NCBI GenBank assembly: GCA_030653365.1
Contig: JAURZL010000007.1
Coordinates: 186,001-250,000 of the forward strand
DNA from: Anaerolineaceae bacterium
GTDB lineage: Bacteria > Chloroflexota > Anaerolineae > Anaerolineales > Anaerolineaceae
Reading direction: 5' to 3'
Length of the DNA stretch: 64,000 nt
In this document: positions 7,938 to 16,765 of the stretch, in pieces
Position numbering within the stretch: the first letter of the stretch is position 1
Layout: each line of letters begins with the position of its first letter
Program-made: the position numbers and the translations under genes
The notes under the pieces: model-generated
What the model saw: only the letters and a program-made list of their open reading frames with translations
Told to the model about the DNA's origin: nothing
The model's database searches: none

Positions 7938-8816
7938 ATGACTATCTGGAAAGATTATCAATTAGCTCATAGTTTGTCAGAAGCTTTAGATGCCTATGAT
8001 CAGGCAGAAAAGCCCGTTCGCTTTATCTCTGGAGGTACTGACTTGTTGTTGGAAATACAACAAGGCCATCATTCCAACATGAGAACATTGGTTGACCTCA
8101 ACCATATTCCTGAAATGCTGGAGTTAAAAGTTAAGGGAGATCAATTATTTATCGGAGCAGCTGTTCCTGTCAGCCAAATTACAGAGTCGGATCTGGTGAA
8201 ACATCATTCAATGGCAGTGTCAGAAGCGACTGGACTGATTGGGGGACCTCAGGTTAGAAATTCAGCAACATTAGGCGGTAACGTTGCTCATGCGCTTCCA
8301 GCAGCAGATGGAATGATTGCTTTGGTAGCGATGAAAGCCACTGCGATCATTTTTTCCCGAAACGGATATGTTAAAAGGGCAATCCTGGAATTATTTAAGG
8401 GTCCTGGTATTTCAACGCTCAACGAAGGCGAGATTGTCGTAGGATTTGAATTTCCGATCAAAAATGCTGGAGAAGGTTCCGCATTTGACCGTGTTATGCG
8501 CCCCCAAGGAGTGGCTTTACCTATTCTCAACAATGCTATCTGGTTACGTCGAAAACAAAATATTATTGAGGATATTCGGATTTCATTTGGACCATCAGGA
8601 CCGATTCCTACCCGAGCAGAACATGTGGAAGAAATTTTCCGCGGTGCTCAATTAACAGATCAAATATTGGTGAAAGCAAAATCAACTGTTCTTCAGACAG
8701 TACGATTTCGCACAAGCAAAATGCGTGCAACTGCAGAATATCGCTATCATTTAGCCCAGGCTCTTTTGGAAAAAGTTGTTAAAATTGCCTGGAACAGGGC
8801 TGGAGAAAACGAATGA
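7938..8816 (+). CDS. Molybdenum hydroxylase FAD-binding subunit
   Basis: 292 aa, CoxM/XdhB/YgfM-type FAD-binding subunit of the xanthine dehydrogenase family. FAD-binding motifs are visible: SGGTDLLLEIQQG near residue 32 and the GGPQVRNSATLGGNVAHALPAADG region near residues 98-120. The C-terminal domain continues to MRATAEYRYHLAQALL. It passes electrons from the [2Fe-2S] clusters of the partner to an acceptor in the cytosol. It overlaps the next gene by 4 bases (ATGA), so translation is coupled. Expression is probably controlled by the structured leader directly upstream. Confidence 0.93.
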   Translation: MTIWKDYQLAHSLSEALDAYDQAEKPVRFISGGTDLLLEIQQGHHSNMRTLVDLNHIPEMLELKVKGDQLFIGAAVPVSQITESDLVKHHSMAVSEATGLIGGPQVRNSATLGGNVAHALPAADGMIALVAMKATAIIFSRNGYVKRAILELFKGPGISTLNEGEIVVGFEFPIKNAGEGSAFDRVMRPQGVALPILNNAIWLRRKQNIIEDIRISFGPSGPIPTRAEHVEEIFRGAQLTDQILVKAKSTVLQTVRFRTSKMRATAEYRYHLAQALLEKVVKIAWNRAGENE

Positions 8817-11629
8817 GTGTGTTAAAAAATATTGAATTGAATGTCAATGGTAAAGATTATTCTCTTTCTATCATTGAAGGTGAGATGTTATCGGATTTAT
8901 TACGGGAAAGATTACGTTTGACTGGAACAAAAATTGGTTGTAATGAATCTGAATGTGGTGCTTGTACCGTTGTAATAAATGGTGAACCGGTATTATCCTG
9001 TTCTTATCCAGCAGTAAAAGCTCATGGAAAAAAAATAACAACAATTGAAGGATTATCCATGACCTTAGGTAAGAATGGGGGTTCTTATACCGTTTTACAT
9101 CCCTTACAAGAAGCATTTATTGAATTTGGGGCTGTCCAATGTGGATTCTGTATTCCTGGACAAATCATGACAAGCTATGCATTACTGGAAAAAAATTCAA
9201 AACCAGATGTTAATGAAATTAAATATGCTCTCAAAGATACATTGTGCCGATGTGCAGGTTATCCCAGTATTATTGGCGCGATTCAGGCAGCATCTGAATC
9301 TATTGTGACAGAGAAACCTGTTATTTCCCCACTGATTCCCCCAGCAAAATTAGGGAAAAGGATGGTTGGACAGATGAAACACCGCCCTGATGCAATTGCC
9401 AAAGTCACTGGTTCTGCGATTTATAGTGATGATATTCAATTTCCTGGGATGTTACACGCAAGAGTAAAACGAGCAATGGTTCCAGCAGGAATTTTGACTA
9501 AATTAAATGTATCGAAAGCTTCAGATCTTCCAGGTGTTCATGCTGTTCTCACAGCCAATGATGTGCCAAACGCCAAAAACCATGGATTGTTCATCAAAGA
9601 TTGGCCGGTATTAATTGAAATTGGCGATCCATTCCGATATGTTGGGGATGCACTGGCGATTGTTGCAGCTGATTCGCGCGAGATCGCTTCACAAGCAATT
9701 GATTTAATTGAATTTGAATATGAACCCTTAGCAATTGTGTCTTCTGCAGTTCAAGCTCATCTTCTGGAAACCAGGAATATTCATGAGAATGGAAATTTGC
9801 TGAAACATATAAAAGTAAAGAAAGGTGATATTTCAGAGGGATTTAAGGATGCAGATATTATTTTGGAGCATTCGTTCCACACAAATCCGAACGACCATGC
9901 TTTTTTGGAACCTGAATGCAGCATCTCAAAATTAACCGATGATGGTAAATTAGAAATTTATGTCGGATCACAAATACCTTATTCTGATCGGGAACAGGTC
10001 GCCAGCGTTCTGGGCTTACCTGAAAATCAGGTGAGAATCATAGGTCAATTGATCGGTGGTGGTTTTGGAGGAAAGGAAGATATTGCCGGTCAAATACATG
10101 CAGCATTATTAACCATGAAAACAAAACGACCCGTGAAAGTATTATTTGATCGTCAGGAAAGTCTGATTGTCCATCCCAAACGGCATGCAACCCAAATAAA
10201 CATAAAAGTAGGTGCTAAAAGTGATGGACAATTGGTAGCAGTTCAAACTGAACTCCACGGCGATACTGGAGCATACGCATCCTTGGGTGAAAAAGTAATG
10301 ACTCGTGCGACGACACATTCCTCAGGTCCTTATGAAGTACCTAATGTGAATATTGATTGTTATGCCATGTATACAAACAATCCTCCCGCTGGTGCATTTC
10401 GTGGTTTTGGTGTTATGCAATCAGCATTTGCGGTTGAATCAATGATGGATGTTCTGGCAAAAGAATTAAAAATAGATCCGATTGATTTACGCAAAAAAAA
10501 TGCACTTCGGGTAGGTAGTGTGACCAATACTGGTCAGGAATTAAAAGATAGTGTCGGTCTCTTAGAGTGTATTGAAAAAGTGCAGGGTGCATTATACAAG
10601 AAAGCGGGAAACAATCCTTTTGCACCAGTATCCGATCCTGACAACCCTGAATTAATAAAAGCATGGGGTTTTGCAGTTGCATATAAAAATACAGGCTTGG
10701 GTGGTGGTGCACCTGATAAAGCAGGAGCTGAAATTGAGTTGTTACCCAATGGTAATTTTGAAGTTCGCACTGCATCAGCTGAATTAGGTCAAGGCTTACC
10801 AACCGTTTTACAATTGATCGCAGCTGAGGAATTAGGTCAGGGTACCGACCAAATCCATGTTCTATTGTCTGATACCGATCTCACGCCAGATGGTGGGCCC
10901 ACTACTGCTTCGAGGCAGACATATGTGACTGGAAATGCAGTCAAATTTGCTTCAAAAGCAATGAAAGAATTGTTAACATCTGAACTCGCAGAAAGATATG
11001 ATGTGAATCCGGAAAAAATTGAGTTTCTTGAGGGATTGGCGCAGGTAGATCGACAACAAATTCCTCTATCAACCATATCCAATACGCTTCGGAATGATGG
11101 GATACCACCAGTCGTATCGTATACCTATTGGGCTCCTGAGACCAAACCGCTCGGTCAGGGTGGTGATATGCATGTAGCTTTTTCCTTTGCAGCGCAAGCA
11201 GCGTTGGTTGAAGTGAATACCATAACTGGCGAAGTGAAAGTACCTGAGGTGATTGTCGCCAATGATGTAGGATTTGCTATTAATCCCTTGGGTTTGAAAG
11301 GTCAGGTTGAAGGTGGCATTGTTATGGGGATTGGACATGCACTGGTTGAAGATTTTGTACTTGAGGAAGGAATTGTCATTACTGATCGATTGGCTAAGTA
11401 TCGAGTTCCCTCCATTTATTATTCGCCTGAAATCACATCATTTATCGTTGAACACCCGACTTCTGATGGACCTTATGGTGCAAAAGGGGTTGGTGAAATA
11501 TGTTTGATACCAACAATCCCTGCCATAACGAATGCTATCTATAATGCTGTTAGTGTAAGGGTAGATGATTTACCCGTAGATCAAGAAAAAATAGTATTGG
11601 AACTTGAGAAGAAGAAAGTGCCTGTCTAA
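8813..11629 (+). CDS. Molybdenum hydroxylase, fused [2Fe-2S] and molybdopterin subunits (xanthine dehydrogenase-like)
   Basis: 938 aa. Residues 1-160 hold two [2Fe-2S] clusters: a plant-type one with C43, C48, C51 and C63, and an all-helical one with C110, C113, C145 and C147. Residues from about 180 are the molybdopterin-binding region, with GGGFGGKED, AGAFRGFGVMQS and YGAKGVGEICLIP, where the glutamate after GVG is the general base. Fusion of these two parts with a separate FAD subunit is the architecture of E. coli XdhD/YgfM and other proposed selenium-dependent molybdenum hydroxylases, whereas classical bacterial XDH splits them differently. Hydroxylation of a purine or other N-heterocycle in the cytosol is inferred; the exact substrate is unknown. 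A strong terminator follows. Confidence 0.93.
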   Translation: MSVLKNIELNVNGKDYSLSIIEGEMLSDLLRERLRLTGTKIGCNESECGACTVVINGEPVLSCSYPAVKAHGKKITTIEGLSMTLGKNGGSYTVLHPLQEAFIEFGAVQCGFCIPGQIMTSYALLEKNSKPDVNEIKYALKDTLCRCAGYPSIIGAIQAASESIVTEKPVISPLIPPAKLGKRMVGQMKHRPDAIAKVTGSAIYSDDIQFPGMLHARVKRAMVPAGILTKLNVSKASDLPGVHAVLTANDVPNAKNHGLFIKDWPVLIEIGDPFRYVGDALAIVAADSREIASQAIDLIEFEYEPLAIVSSAVQAHLLETRNIHENGNLLKHIKVKKGDISEGFKDADIILEHSFHTNPNDHAFLEPECSISKLTDDGKLEIYVGSQIPYSDREQVASVLGLPENQVRIIGQLIGGGFGGKEDIAGQIHAALLTMKTKRPVKVLFDRQESLIVHPKRHATQINIKVGAKSDGQLVAVQTELHGDTGAYASLGEKVMTRATTHSSGPYEVPNVNIDCYAMYTNNPPAGAFRGFGVMQSAFAVESMMDVLAKELKIDPIDLRKKNALRVGSVTNTGQELKDSVGLLECIEKVQGALYKKAGNNPFAPVSDPDNPELIKAWGFAVAYKNTGLGGGAPDKAGAEIELLPNGNFEVRTASAELGQGLPTVLQLIAAEELGQGTDQIHVLLSDTDLTPDGGPTTASRQTYVTGNAVKFASKAMKELLTSELAERYDVNPEKIEFLEGLAQVDRQQIPLSTISNTLRNDGIPPVVSYTYWAPETKPLGQGGDMHVAFSFAAQAALVEVNTITGEVKVPEVIVANDVGFAINPLGLKGQVEGGIVMGIGHALVEDFVLEEGIVITDRLAKYRVPSIYYSPEITSFIVEHPTSDGPYGAKGVGEICLIPTIPAITNAIYNAVSVRVDDLPVDQEKIVLELEKKKVPV

Positions 11630-11640
11630 ATTTTGAACTT

Positions 11641-11680
11641 AAAAAAGAGCAGAGGTATTTTTTTCCTCTGCTCTTTTTAA
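11641..11680 (+). terminator. Intrinsic terminator of the molybdenum hydroxylase operon
   Basis: A 14-bp stem, AAAAAGAGCAGAGG (11642-11655) with CCTCTGCTCTTTTT (11665-11678), and an 8- to 9-nt T-rich loop, ending in a T run. It lies 12 nt after the stop codon. Confidence 0.9.
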
Positions 11681-11724
11681 TTGTATTAAAATTCCAGAAA
11701 ACAGGCACTTATAAACCTAAAATT

Positions 11725-11740
11725 TGTGATAATTTTCACA
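11725..11740. promoter_or_regulatory. Perfect CRP/FNR-family operator before the hydrogenase operon
   Basis: TGTGA-N6-TCACA, the exact E. coli CRP consensus dyad. It overlaps the -35 box of the hydrogenase promoter, so its centre would be near -35 relative to the predicted start. That position is more usual for repression than for class II activation (-41.5). Which Crp/Fnr-family protein binds cannot be read from the sequence. Confidence 0.6.
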
Positions 11741-11761
11741 TGACAAAAACACATTTATAAT
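11733..11761 (+). promoter_or_regulatory. Promoter of the hydrogenase operon
   Basis: TTTTCA (11733-11738), a 17-nt spacer and TATAAT (11756-11761). The predicted start near 11768 leaves a leader of about 47 nt ending in TTGGAGGAATT before the ATG at 11815. Confidence 0.65.
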
Positions 11762-11814
11762 GTATAACCAATAAGGTTTTTGCTTACCCCTGTATTTTAT
11801 TGGAGGAATTATTT

Positions 11815-12306
11815 ATGTGGTTTTACATCATCCTGGTGGGGATTTTATTTTGTGCTTATCAAGCAGTTCGAGATAAACGACTCCTGGTATCTGCGATGTG
11901 GTTAGCTGGAACCAGCGCATTGGTGTCAATTATGTTGTATCTTCTCGGTGCTTATCAAATAGCTGTCATTGAATTGAGTGTTGGAGCAGGATTGGTTACT
12001 GTGTTGTTTGTTTTTGCAATCAACATAGCTGGAGATGAACCAATACCTAATCTTTCATTTATTCCTAAATCTCTCGCCAGAATATTTACTGTAATAGCGA
12101 TATTGATTATTGGATGGCAAATTATGCCAATATTAAATTTTCCAATCAGCATAAATCAAGATACTGGATTTCAACAAATTGTCTGGGAGAGCAGAAAAGT
12201 TGATCTTTATCTACAAGTCGTAATGATCTTTGCTGGTGTGATCAGTATGTTGAGACTCTTGACCGATGACTACCAAAGCCGATTTCCCAGGGAGGTACAC
12301 GAATGA
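11815..12306 (+). CDS. NuoJ/MbhD-like membrane subunit of [NiFe] hydrogenase
   Basis: 163 aa with five predicted membrane helices. The segment AVIELSVGAGLVTVLFVFAIN resembles the conserved third helix of NuoJ and the MbhD-type subunits of energy-converting hydrogenases, which take part in coupling electron transfer to ion movement. The ATG at 11815 is preceded by a strong GGAGG; a TTG 15 nt upstream is part of the Shine-Dalgarno region and is not the start. It is the first gene of the operon and overlaps the next gene by 4 bases. Assignment within NuoJ/MbhD/MnhB-type proteins is by context and one motif, so it is less certain than its neighbours. Confidence 0.75.
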   Translation: MWFYIILVGILFCAYQAVRDKRLLVSAMWLAGTSALVSIMLYLLGAYQIAVIELSVGAGLVTVLFVFAINIAGDEPIPNLSFIPKSLARIFTVIAILIIGWQIMPILNFPISINQDTGFQQIVWESRKVDLYLQVVMIFAGVISMLRLLTDDYQSRFPREVHE

Positions 12307-12614
12307 ATATTAGCACGTCAATGGCAGTATTTACCGCAGTGATTGGTTTGATCGGTATTGGTCTATATTGTCTGCTAATCACAAGAAATTTAATTAGAGT
12401 TGTTGTAGCTCTTCAAATATTGGTTAAAGGTGCTATGTTGGCATTAGTGTTTGTTGGGCAGATGCAAGGACAACCAAGTCTTGGACAAAGTATGGCATTA
12501 ACAGTTATTGTTGCTGATACGATAGTGGCCGTTGTTGGACTGGCATTGGCAGTTCAAGTAAAACGTTATGTAGGCAGTCTCGATATTGCTGAGATTTCAA
12601 AGTTGAAGAGGTGA
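12303..12614 (+). CDS. NuoK/MnhC-like membrane subunit of hydrogenase
   Basis: 103 aa, three transmembrane helices, the usual size for NuoK, MnhC and HyfE-N-type subunits. GLYCLLITRNLIRVVVALQILVKGAMLALVFVG and the later MALTVIVADTIVAVVGLALAV carry the two conserved acidic positions of the family, although one is replaced by K in the ILVKG motif here. The start codon overlaps the previous stop (ATGA). It belongs to the membrane arm that links the hydrogenase to ion translocation. Confidence 0.85.
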   Translation: MNISTSMAVFTAVIGLIGIGLYCLLITRNLIRVVVALQILVKGAMLALVFVGQMQGQPSLGQSMALTVIVADTIVAVVGLALAVQVKRYVGSLDIAEISKLKR

Positions 12615-12618
12615 AAAT

Positions 12619-14376
12619 ATGTTGCAAATAGAACCTCTTGTATTATTGACAATTTTATTACCCTGGGTTGGTGCAATTGTTGTTTGGTTGATTGGAGATC
12701 GTAACGAAAAAATTCAACATTTATTTTCTATTGTTTTTTCCGTTACAGCTGCCCTATCTGCAATTGCGATGTTGAGAGTGTACAAAAGTGGGACAATTCT
12801 GTCCTTTTCGATGGGTGCATCTTATGGCGATTTTTCATTTATAACCGATGGATTGGGTCTATTTTTATCAGTGGTCGCAACTGTAATAGGCAGCTTAGCA
12901 ATCATATTCTCAGTTGACTATATGAAAGGCTCAGCTCAATTAGGTCGTTATTACTCTTTTGTGCTTTTTTTCATTGGTTCTATGGTTGGCCTGGTACTGA
13001 CCAGTAATTTATTATTAATGTTTATTTTTTGGGAAATTACAGCCCTATGTTCTTACGCGCTAATTTCTTTTCACAATGATGATCCAAAAGCCGTGGCAGG
13101 TGGTATGAAAGCGTTAATAATGACGCAAATTGGCGGTTTAGGATTATTACTGGGAGCAGTGTTGTTATATGCGTATTCAGGTAGTTTTGACATTAATATC
13201 TTTATTTCAAATCCAGCTCTATTCCCCAGCAATATCCTGGCCATAATGGCATTTGGATTTTTAATAGCAGCAGCAGCAAAATCCGCTCAGTTTCCATTCC
13301 AAACATGGTTACCAGATGCAATGGAAGCACCTTCACCCATTAGTGCTTTGATTCATGCAGCGACGATGGTGAATGCTGGTGTGTATTTATTGGCAAGATT
13401 CTTCCCAGCATTCAAGGATGTGCCAGGATGGACACTTTCAGTAATGATCGTTGGAATGCTCTCAGCATTGATGGCTGCACTGATGGCTTTGGTATCAACC
13501 GATTTAAAAAGAGTATTGGCTTATTCAACGGTGAGTCAATTAGGTTTTATGGTCTATGCAGTCGGAGCTGGAGGGATTCTTGCTTCTCAATTTCACCTTA
13601 TGAGTCATAGTATTTTCAAGGCTTTATTATTCCTGGCTGCAGGGGCTGTGATTCACTCAGTTGGAACACGTGACATGCGGGAAATGGGTGGACTAGGCAA
13701 AGATCTGCCATTTGCACGAATGGTGTTTATCATTGGATCATTAGCTTTGGCTGGTATTCCGGTTTTTAACGGTTTTTGGAGTAAGGAACTAATTTTAGAA
13801 GCAGGTTTAGAGCATGGCAATCCAATTTGGATTTATATAATTATGCTTATCGTAACTGGTTTAACTGCTCTTTATACGATCCGCTGCGTCTGGTTAGTTT
13901 TTTACGGTGATCGGAAAACTGAACTTCATATCCATCCTGTTGGCAAAAACATGAAAATTGCACTAATTCCTTTAGCCTTTGGTGCAATTACAACCTGGTT
14001 ATTAATTGGTCCATTTTCCAGAATGATGAGCAATTCTTTACCAGTTCATCAAATCAAAGATTTATCGCTTGCAGGTCTGTTTGAACATGTAATTCTTGCA
14101 CCAGCTACTTGGGTTACATTGGCAATCATTGGTTTAGGTATTATGACCTGGTTTGGACGGGATTCATTAACAGGGGTTCGGAAATTCTTTTCCCCATTGG
14201 GAAAATTAGCAGAAGCAAGTTTCTGTTTTGAAACAATCAATAAATTAGTAGTACATACAACAAACAATCTGGGTGAACGTTTACGAATAACCCAATCTGG
14301 CAAACTTAATTGGAATGTGTTCTTTATTTTAATTGGGTTGGTTGGTGTCTTTGCTTTATTACTGGTTGGAGCGTAA
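12619..14376 (+). CDS. NuoL/HyfB/MrpA-like antiporter subunit of hydrogenase
   Basis: 585 aa, about 15 membrane helices, proton-conducting antiporter family. The core LLLMFIFWEITALCSYALISF contains the conserved TM5 glutamate. The TM7-8 stretch AKSAQFPFQTWLPDAMEAPSPISALIHAATMVNAGVY contains the lysine and the HAATMV motif. LKRVLAYSTVSQLGFM follows as in all NuoL/M/N. It couples H2-linked electron transfer to H+ or Na+ movement across the membrane. It starts 4 nt after the previous stop, with GAAGAGGTG upstream. Confidence 0.93.
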   Translation: MLQIEPLVLLTILLPWVGAIVVWLIGDRNEKIQHLFSIVFSVTAALSAIAMLRVYKSGTILSFSMGASYGDFSFITDGLGLFLSVVATVIGSLAIIFSVDYMKGSAQLGRYYSFVLFFIGSMVGLVLTSNLLLMFIFWEITALCSYALISFHNDDPKAVAGGMKALIMTQIGGLGLLLGAVLLYAYSGSFDINIFISNPALFPSNILAIMAFGFLIAAAAKSAQFPFQTWLPDAMEAPSPISALIHAATMVNAGVYLLARFFPAFKDVPGWTLSVMIVGMLSALMAALMALVSTDLKRVLAYSTVSQLGFMVYAVGAGGILASQFHLMSHSIFKALLFLAAGAVIHSVGTRDMREMGGLGKDLPFARMVFIIGSLALAGIPVFNGFWSKELILEAGLEHGNPIWIYIIMLIVTGLTALYTIRCVWLVFYGDRKTELHIHPVGKNMKIALIPLAFGAITTWLLIGPFSRMMSNSLPVHQIKDLSLAGLFEHVILAPATWVTLAIIGLGIMTWFGRDSLTGVRKFFSPLGKLAEASFCFETINKLVVHTTNNLGERLRITQSGKLNWNVFFILIGLVGVFALLLVGA

Positions 14377-14378
14377 AC

Positions 14379-15896
14379 ATGGATGTGAACACAGCATTTA
14401 CCTGGTTGTTAATTTTTCCAATAATTTCTTCAGCTGTAATTTATCTGGTAGGGAGATTATTCTCTCGATATATTAAGACTAAAAAAAGAATAAATCCATC
14501 CAGATGGTTAGCTCTGATATCTTTGATCGTATCTGGTGTATTTTTGTATTTCACAATCAAAAGTGTTTTTACAACCGGTCAGAGCCATTATCAAAACTTT
14601 GGAGAAATTTGGTTTCGGTTTGACGGCATCAGCTTAATGTTATCGCTTTTGGTACTGGTTTTGGGAACACTGGTTACAGTTTATTCATTTACGTATATTC
14701 GAAACGAAGACGCGGAAGAAAAATTCTACGCACTGTTAGTAATCATGATTGGAGCCATCATTGGTTTGGGGTGTGCCTTAGACCTGTTCAATTTATGGGT
14801 CTGGTTTGAAGTGATGACGATCAGCTCAATTGTTCTGGTTGCTTTTTACAGAGATCAAGCAGGCTCATTGGAAGCTGGAGTTAAATATCTAATTCAAAGT
14901 GCTCTGGGTTCCGTATTGGTAGTCATCGGAATAGCCCTTGTTTTTCTTCAGGTTGGAACGCTCAACATTGAATTATTAAGAATGTCGATCACTTCTCCTT
15001 CACCACTCTTAATAATTGGTGGCGCATTAATGGTCATAGGATTTGGTGTAAAAATAGCCATGGTTCCATTGCATACCTGGTTACCAGATGCTCACTCACA
15101 AGCACCCAGTGGAATCAGTGCCATGTTGTCTGGAGTAGTTATCGAAGTAGGATTAATTGCGTTATTAAGAGCATTAGGCGGTATCGCATTAAGTGGTGAT
15201 CGTTGGGGTTATCTTTTGATTGGCTTTGGAATTCTGAACATGATTGTTGGGAATTTACTGGCATTACGGCAGCATGAAGTGAAGAGAATGCTTGCGTATT
15301 CCAGCTTAAGTCATGTTGGCTTTATGTTGTTGGGTTTTGGTGTTCTCATCTCACTAAATGGAATATTGGCTGGAACTGGTGCTGTTTTCCATTTGGTAAC
15401 GCACGGGTTTATGAAGAGTCTCGCATTTTTGGCTGCTGGTGTGTTCTTGTATAACTTGAATATCAGCAAAGGCAGTCATAAACCATTGATACTTGACGAC
15501 TTAAATGGAGTTTCCAAGAAATACCCATTTACAGCATTTGCTTTTTCAATAGCTTTACTATCTTTAGGGGGATTACCTCCTTTGGCTGGTTTCATGTCAA
15601 AATGGCAAATACTTGCAGGTGTTGCCCAAACCCAAAACACCTTCATGACAATTCTAGTAGTATTTGCAGGCCTTATGAGTGTCCTATCCTTAGGATATTA
15701 TGCTCCACTGATTAATCGAATGTATCGAAAACAGCCATCAGAAAAAGTAATGGAAGGTCAACCAGTGTCCATCTGGATGTATATCCCGATTGCAGTATTG
15801 ACCCTCGCGACTGTAATTCTAGGAATAGTACCTTCCTTAATGAATTGGCTAACCGGACCAGCAGCTTATAGTCTGTTTATTTTCTTTAGCAAATAA
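14379..15896 (+). CDS. Second antiporter-like subunit (NuoN/NuoM/HyfF-like) of hydrogenase
   Basis: 505 aa, about 14 membrane helices. LFNLWVWFEVMTISSIVLVAFYR carries the TM5 glutamate, KIAMVPLHTWLPDAHSQAPSGISAMLSGVVIEVG the TM7-8 lysine/His region, and VKRMLAYSSLSHVGFM the conserved TM10 region. The ATG at 14379 lies 2 nt after the previous stop and behind GGAG; the longer open frame from a TTG at 14310 runs through the preceding gene and is rejected. With the NuoL-like protein it gives the complex two antiporter modules. Confidence 0.92.
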   Translation: MDVNTAFTWLLIFPIISSAVIYLVGRLFSRYIKTKKRINPSRWLALISLIVSGVFLYFTIKSVFTTGQSHYQNFGEIWFRFDGISLMLSLLVLVLGTLVTVYSFTYIRNEDAEEKFYALLVIMIGAIIGLGCALDLFNLWVWFEVMTISSIVLVAFYRDQAGSLEAGVKYLIQSALGSVLVVIGIALVFLQVGTLNIELLRMSITSPSPLLIIGGALMVIGFGVKIAMVPLHTWLPDAHSQAPSGISAMLSGVVIEVGLIALLRALGGIALSGDRWGYLLIGFGILNMIVGNLLALRQHEVKRMLAYSSLSHVGFMLLGFGVLISLNGILAGTGAVFHLVTHGFMKSLAFLAAGVFLYNLNISKGSHKPLILDDLNGVSKKYPFTAFAFSIALLSLGGLPPLAGFMSKWQILAGVAQTQNTFMTILVVFAGLMSVLSLGYYAPLINRMYRKQPSEKVMEGQPVSIWMYIPIAVLTLATVILGIVPSLMNWLTGPAAYSLFIFFSK

Positions 15897-15906
15897 TGGA
15901 GTTTAA

Positions 15907-16218
15907 ATGGAAATAATATTAACCCCTCCTATCGCATTCTTGATCTACATACCATTTGTCATTTTTTTATTACTTGTGGGAAAAGGTATGGCTGGAACAT
16001 CGAAAAAATCTTCAATGAAGGAAACCATTTACGCCAGTGGAGAAGAAGCATCCACTACTCCAGCAGCCCCAGGGTATAAACCTTTTTTCATGATAGCTTT
16101 CTTTTTTGCTATCCTGCACTTGGGTATGTTGATAATAGGCACAGGCACTTTTTCATTCCAATCAGTTCCTTTCCTGCTTGGTTTGATGTTTTCATTAATA
16201 GCCTTACTTTTGGGATAA
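15907..16218 (+). CDS. NuoA-like small membrane subunit of hydrogenase
   Basis: 103 aa, three membrane helices. The loop KETIYASGEEAST followed by YKPFFMIAFFFAILHLGMLII matches the layout of NuoA, which has a YECG-type loop before helices 2 and 3, although the conserved cysteine is a serine here. In complex I this loop closes the quinone cavity next to NuoH and NuoD. A discrete NuoA-like gene is not a standard part of Ech or Hyc operons, which makes the complex look more like complete complex I. Assignment is by topology, loop and position. It starts 10 nt after the previous stop. Confidence 0.72.
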   Translation: MEIILTPPIAFLIYIPFVIFLLLVGKGMAGTSKKSSMKETIYASGEEASTTPAAPGYKPFFMIAFFFAILHLGMLIIGTGTFSFQSVPFLLGLMFSLIALLLG

Positions 16219-16231
16219 GATAGAGGTAAAG

Positions 16232-16765
16232 ATGACAATAGGATCTGAAAGTTTTTATACACAAGTTACCGATAAGATAAAAAACTGGGCACGAATTAAT
16301 TCTCCCTGGGCTATCCATTTTAACAGTGGTTCGTGTAATGGATGTGATATTGAAATTCTTGCCACACTGACTCCCCGGTATGATGTGGAAAGATTTGGAA
16401 TAAAACTTCAGGGAAGCCCTCGGCATGCAGATGTGCTCATAGCAACCGGTCCCGTCACTTTTCAAGCCCTTGAACGTTTGGTAAGGACCTATGAACAAAT
16501 GCCTGAACCAAAGTATGTGATCGCTGTTGGATCATGCGCACTTTCTGGTGGCGTTTTTGATGGTTGTTATAGTGTGGTTGGTGATCTAAACAAAGTTGTT
16601 CCTGTGGATGTTTACATCCCTGGTTGTCCTCCCAGACCTGAGGCAATCATTTATGGTGTTGTGCAACTATTGGAGAGTTTGAAAACAGGAAAAAAAGCTG
16701 AACCAATTGTAGTTCCAGATATTGTCCCAGAATTGGTAATCGATGAGGAGAAAAATGGAAACTAA
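16232..16765 (+). CDS. [NiFe]-hydrogenase small subunit, NuoB/HycG-like
   Basis: 177 aa. C35 and C38 (GSCNGCDIE), C102 (AVGSCALSGG) and C132 (PGCPPRPE) are the four ligands of the proximal [4Fe-4S] cluster in NuoB and group 4 hydrogenase small subunits. There is no Tat signal peptide, so the catalytic arm faces the cytosol. It receives electrons from the NuoI-like ferredoxin and passes them to the large subunit, or the reverse. It overlaps the next gene by 11 bases. Confidence 0.93.
   Translation: MTIGSESFYTQVTDKIKNWARINSPWAIHFNSGSCNGCDIEILATLTPRYDVERFGIKLQGSPRHADVLIATGPVTFQALERLVRTYEQMPEPKYVIAVGSCALSGGVFDGCYSVVGDLNKVVPVDVYIPGCPPRPEAIIYGVVQLLESLKTGKKAEPIVVPDIVPELVIDEEKNGN

Noticed and set aside
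10413..11338. Several minus-strand frames of 78-129 codons within the molybdenum hydroxylase gene
   Set aside because: Shadows of a strongly supported gene; low-complexity translations and no ribosome sites.
14310..14378. TTG start for the second antiporter subunit
   Set aside because: It would overlap the previous subunit by 67 nt and lacks a ribosome site; the ATG at 14379 follows GGAG.
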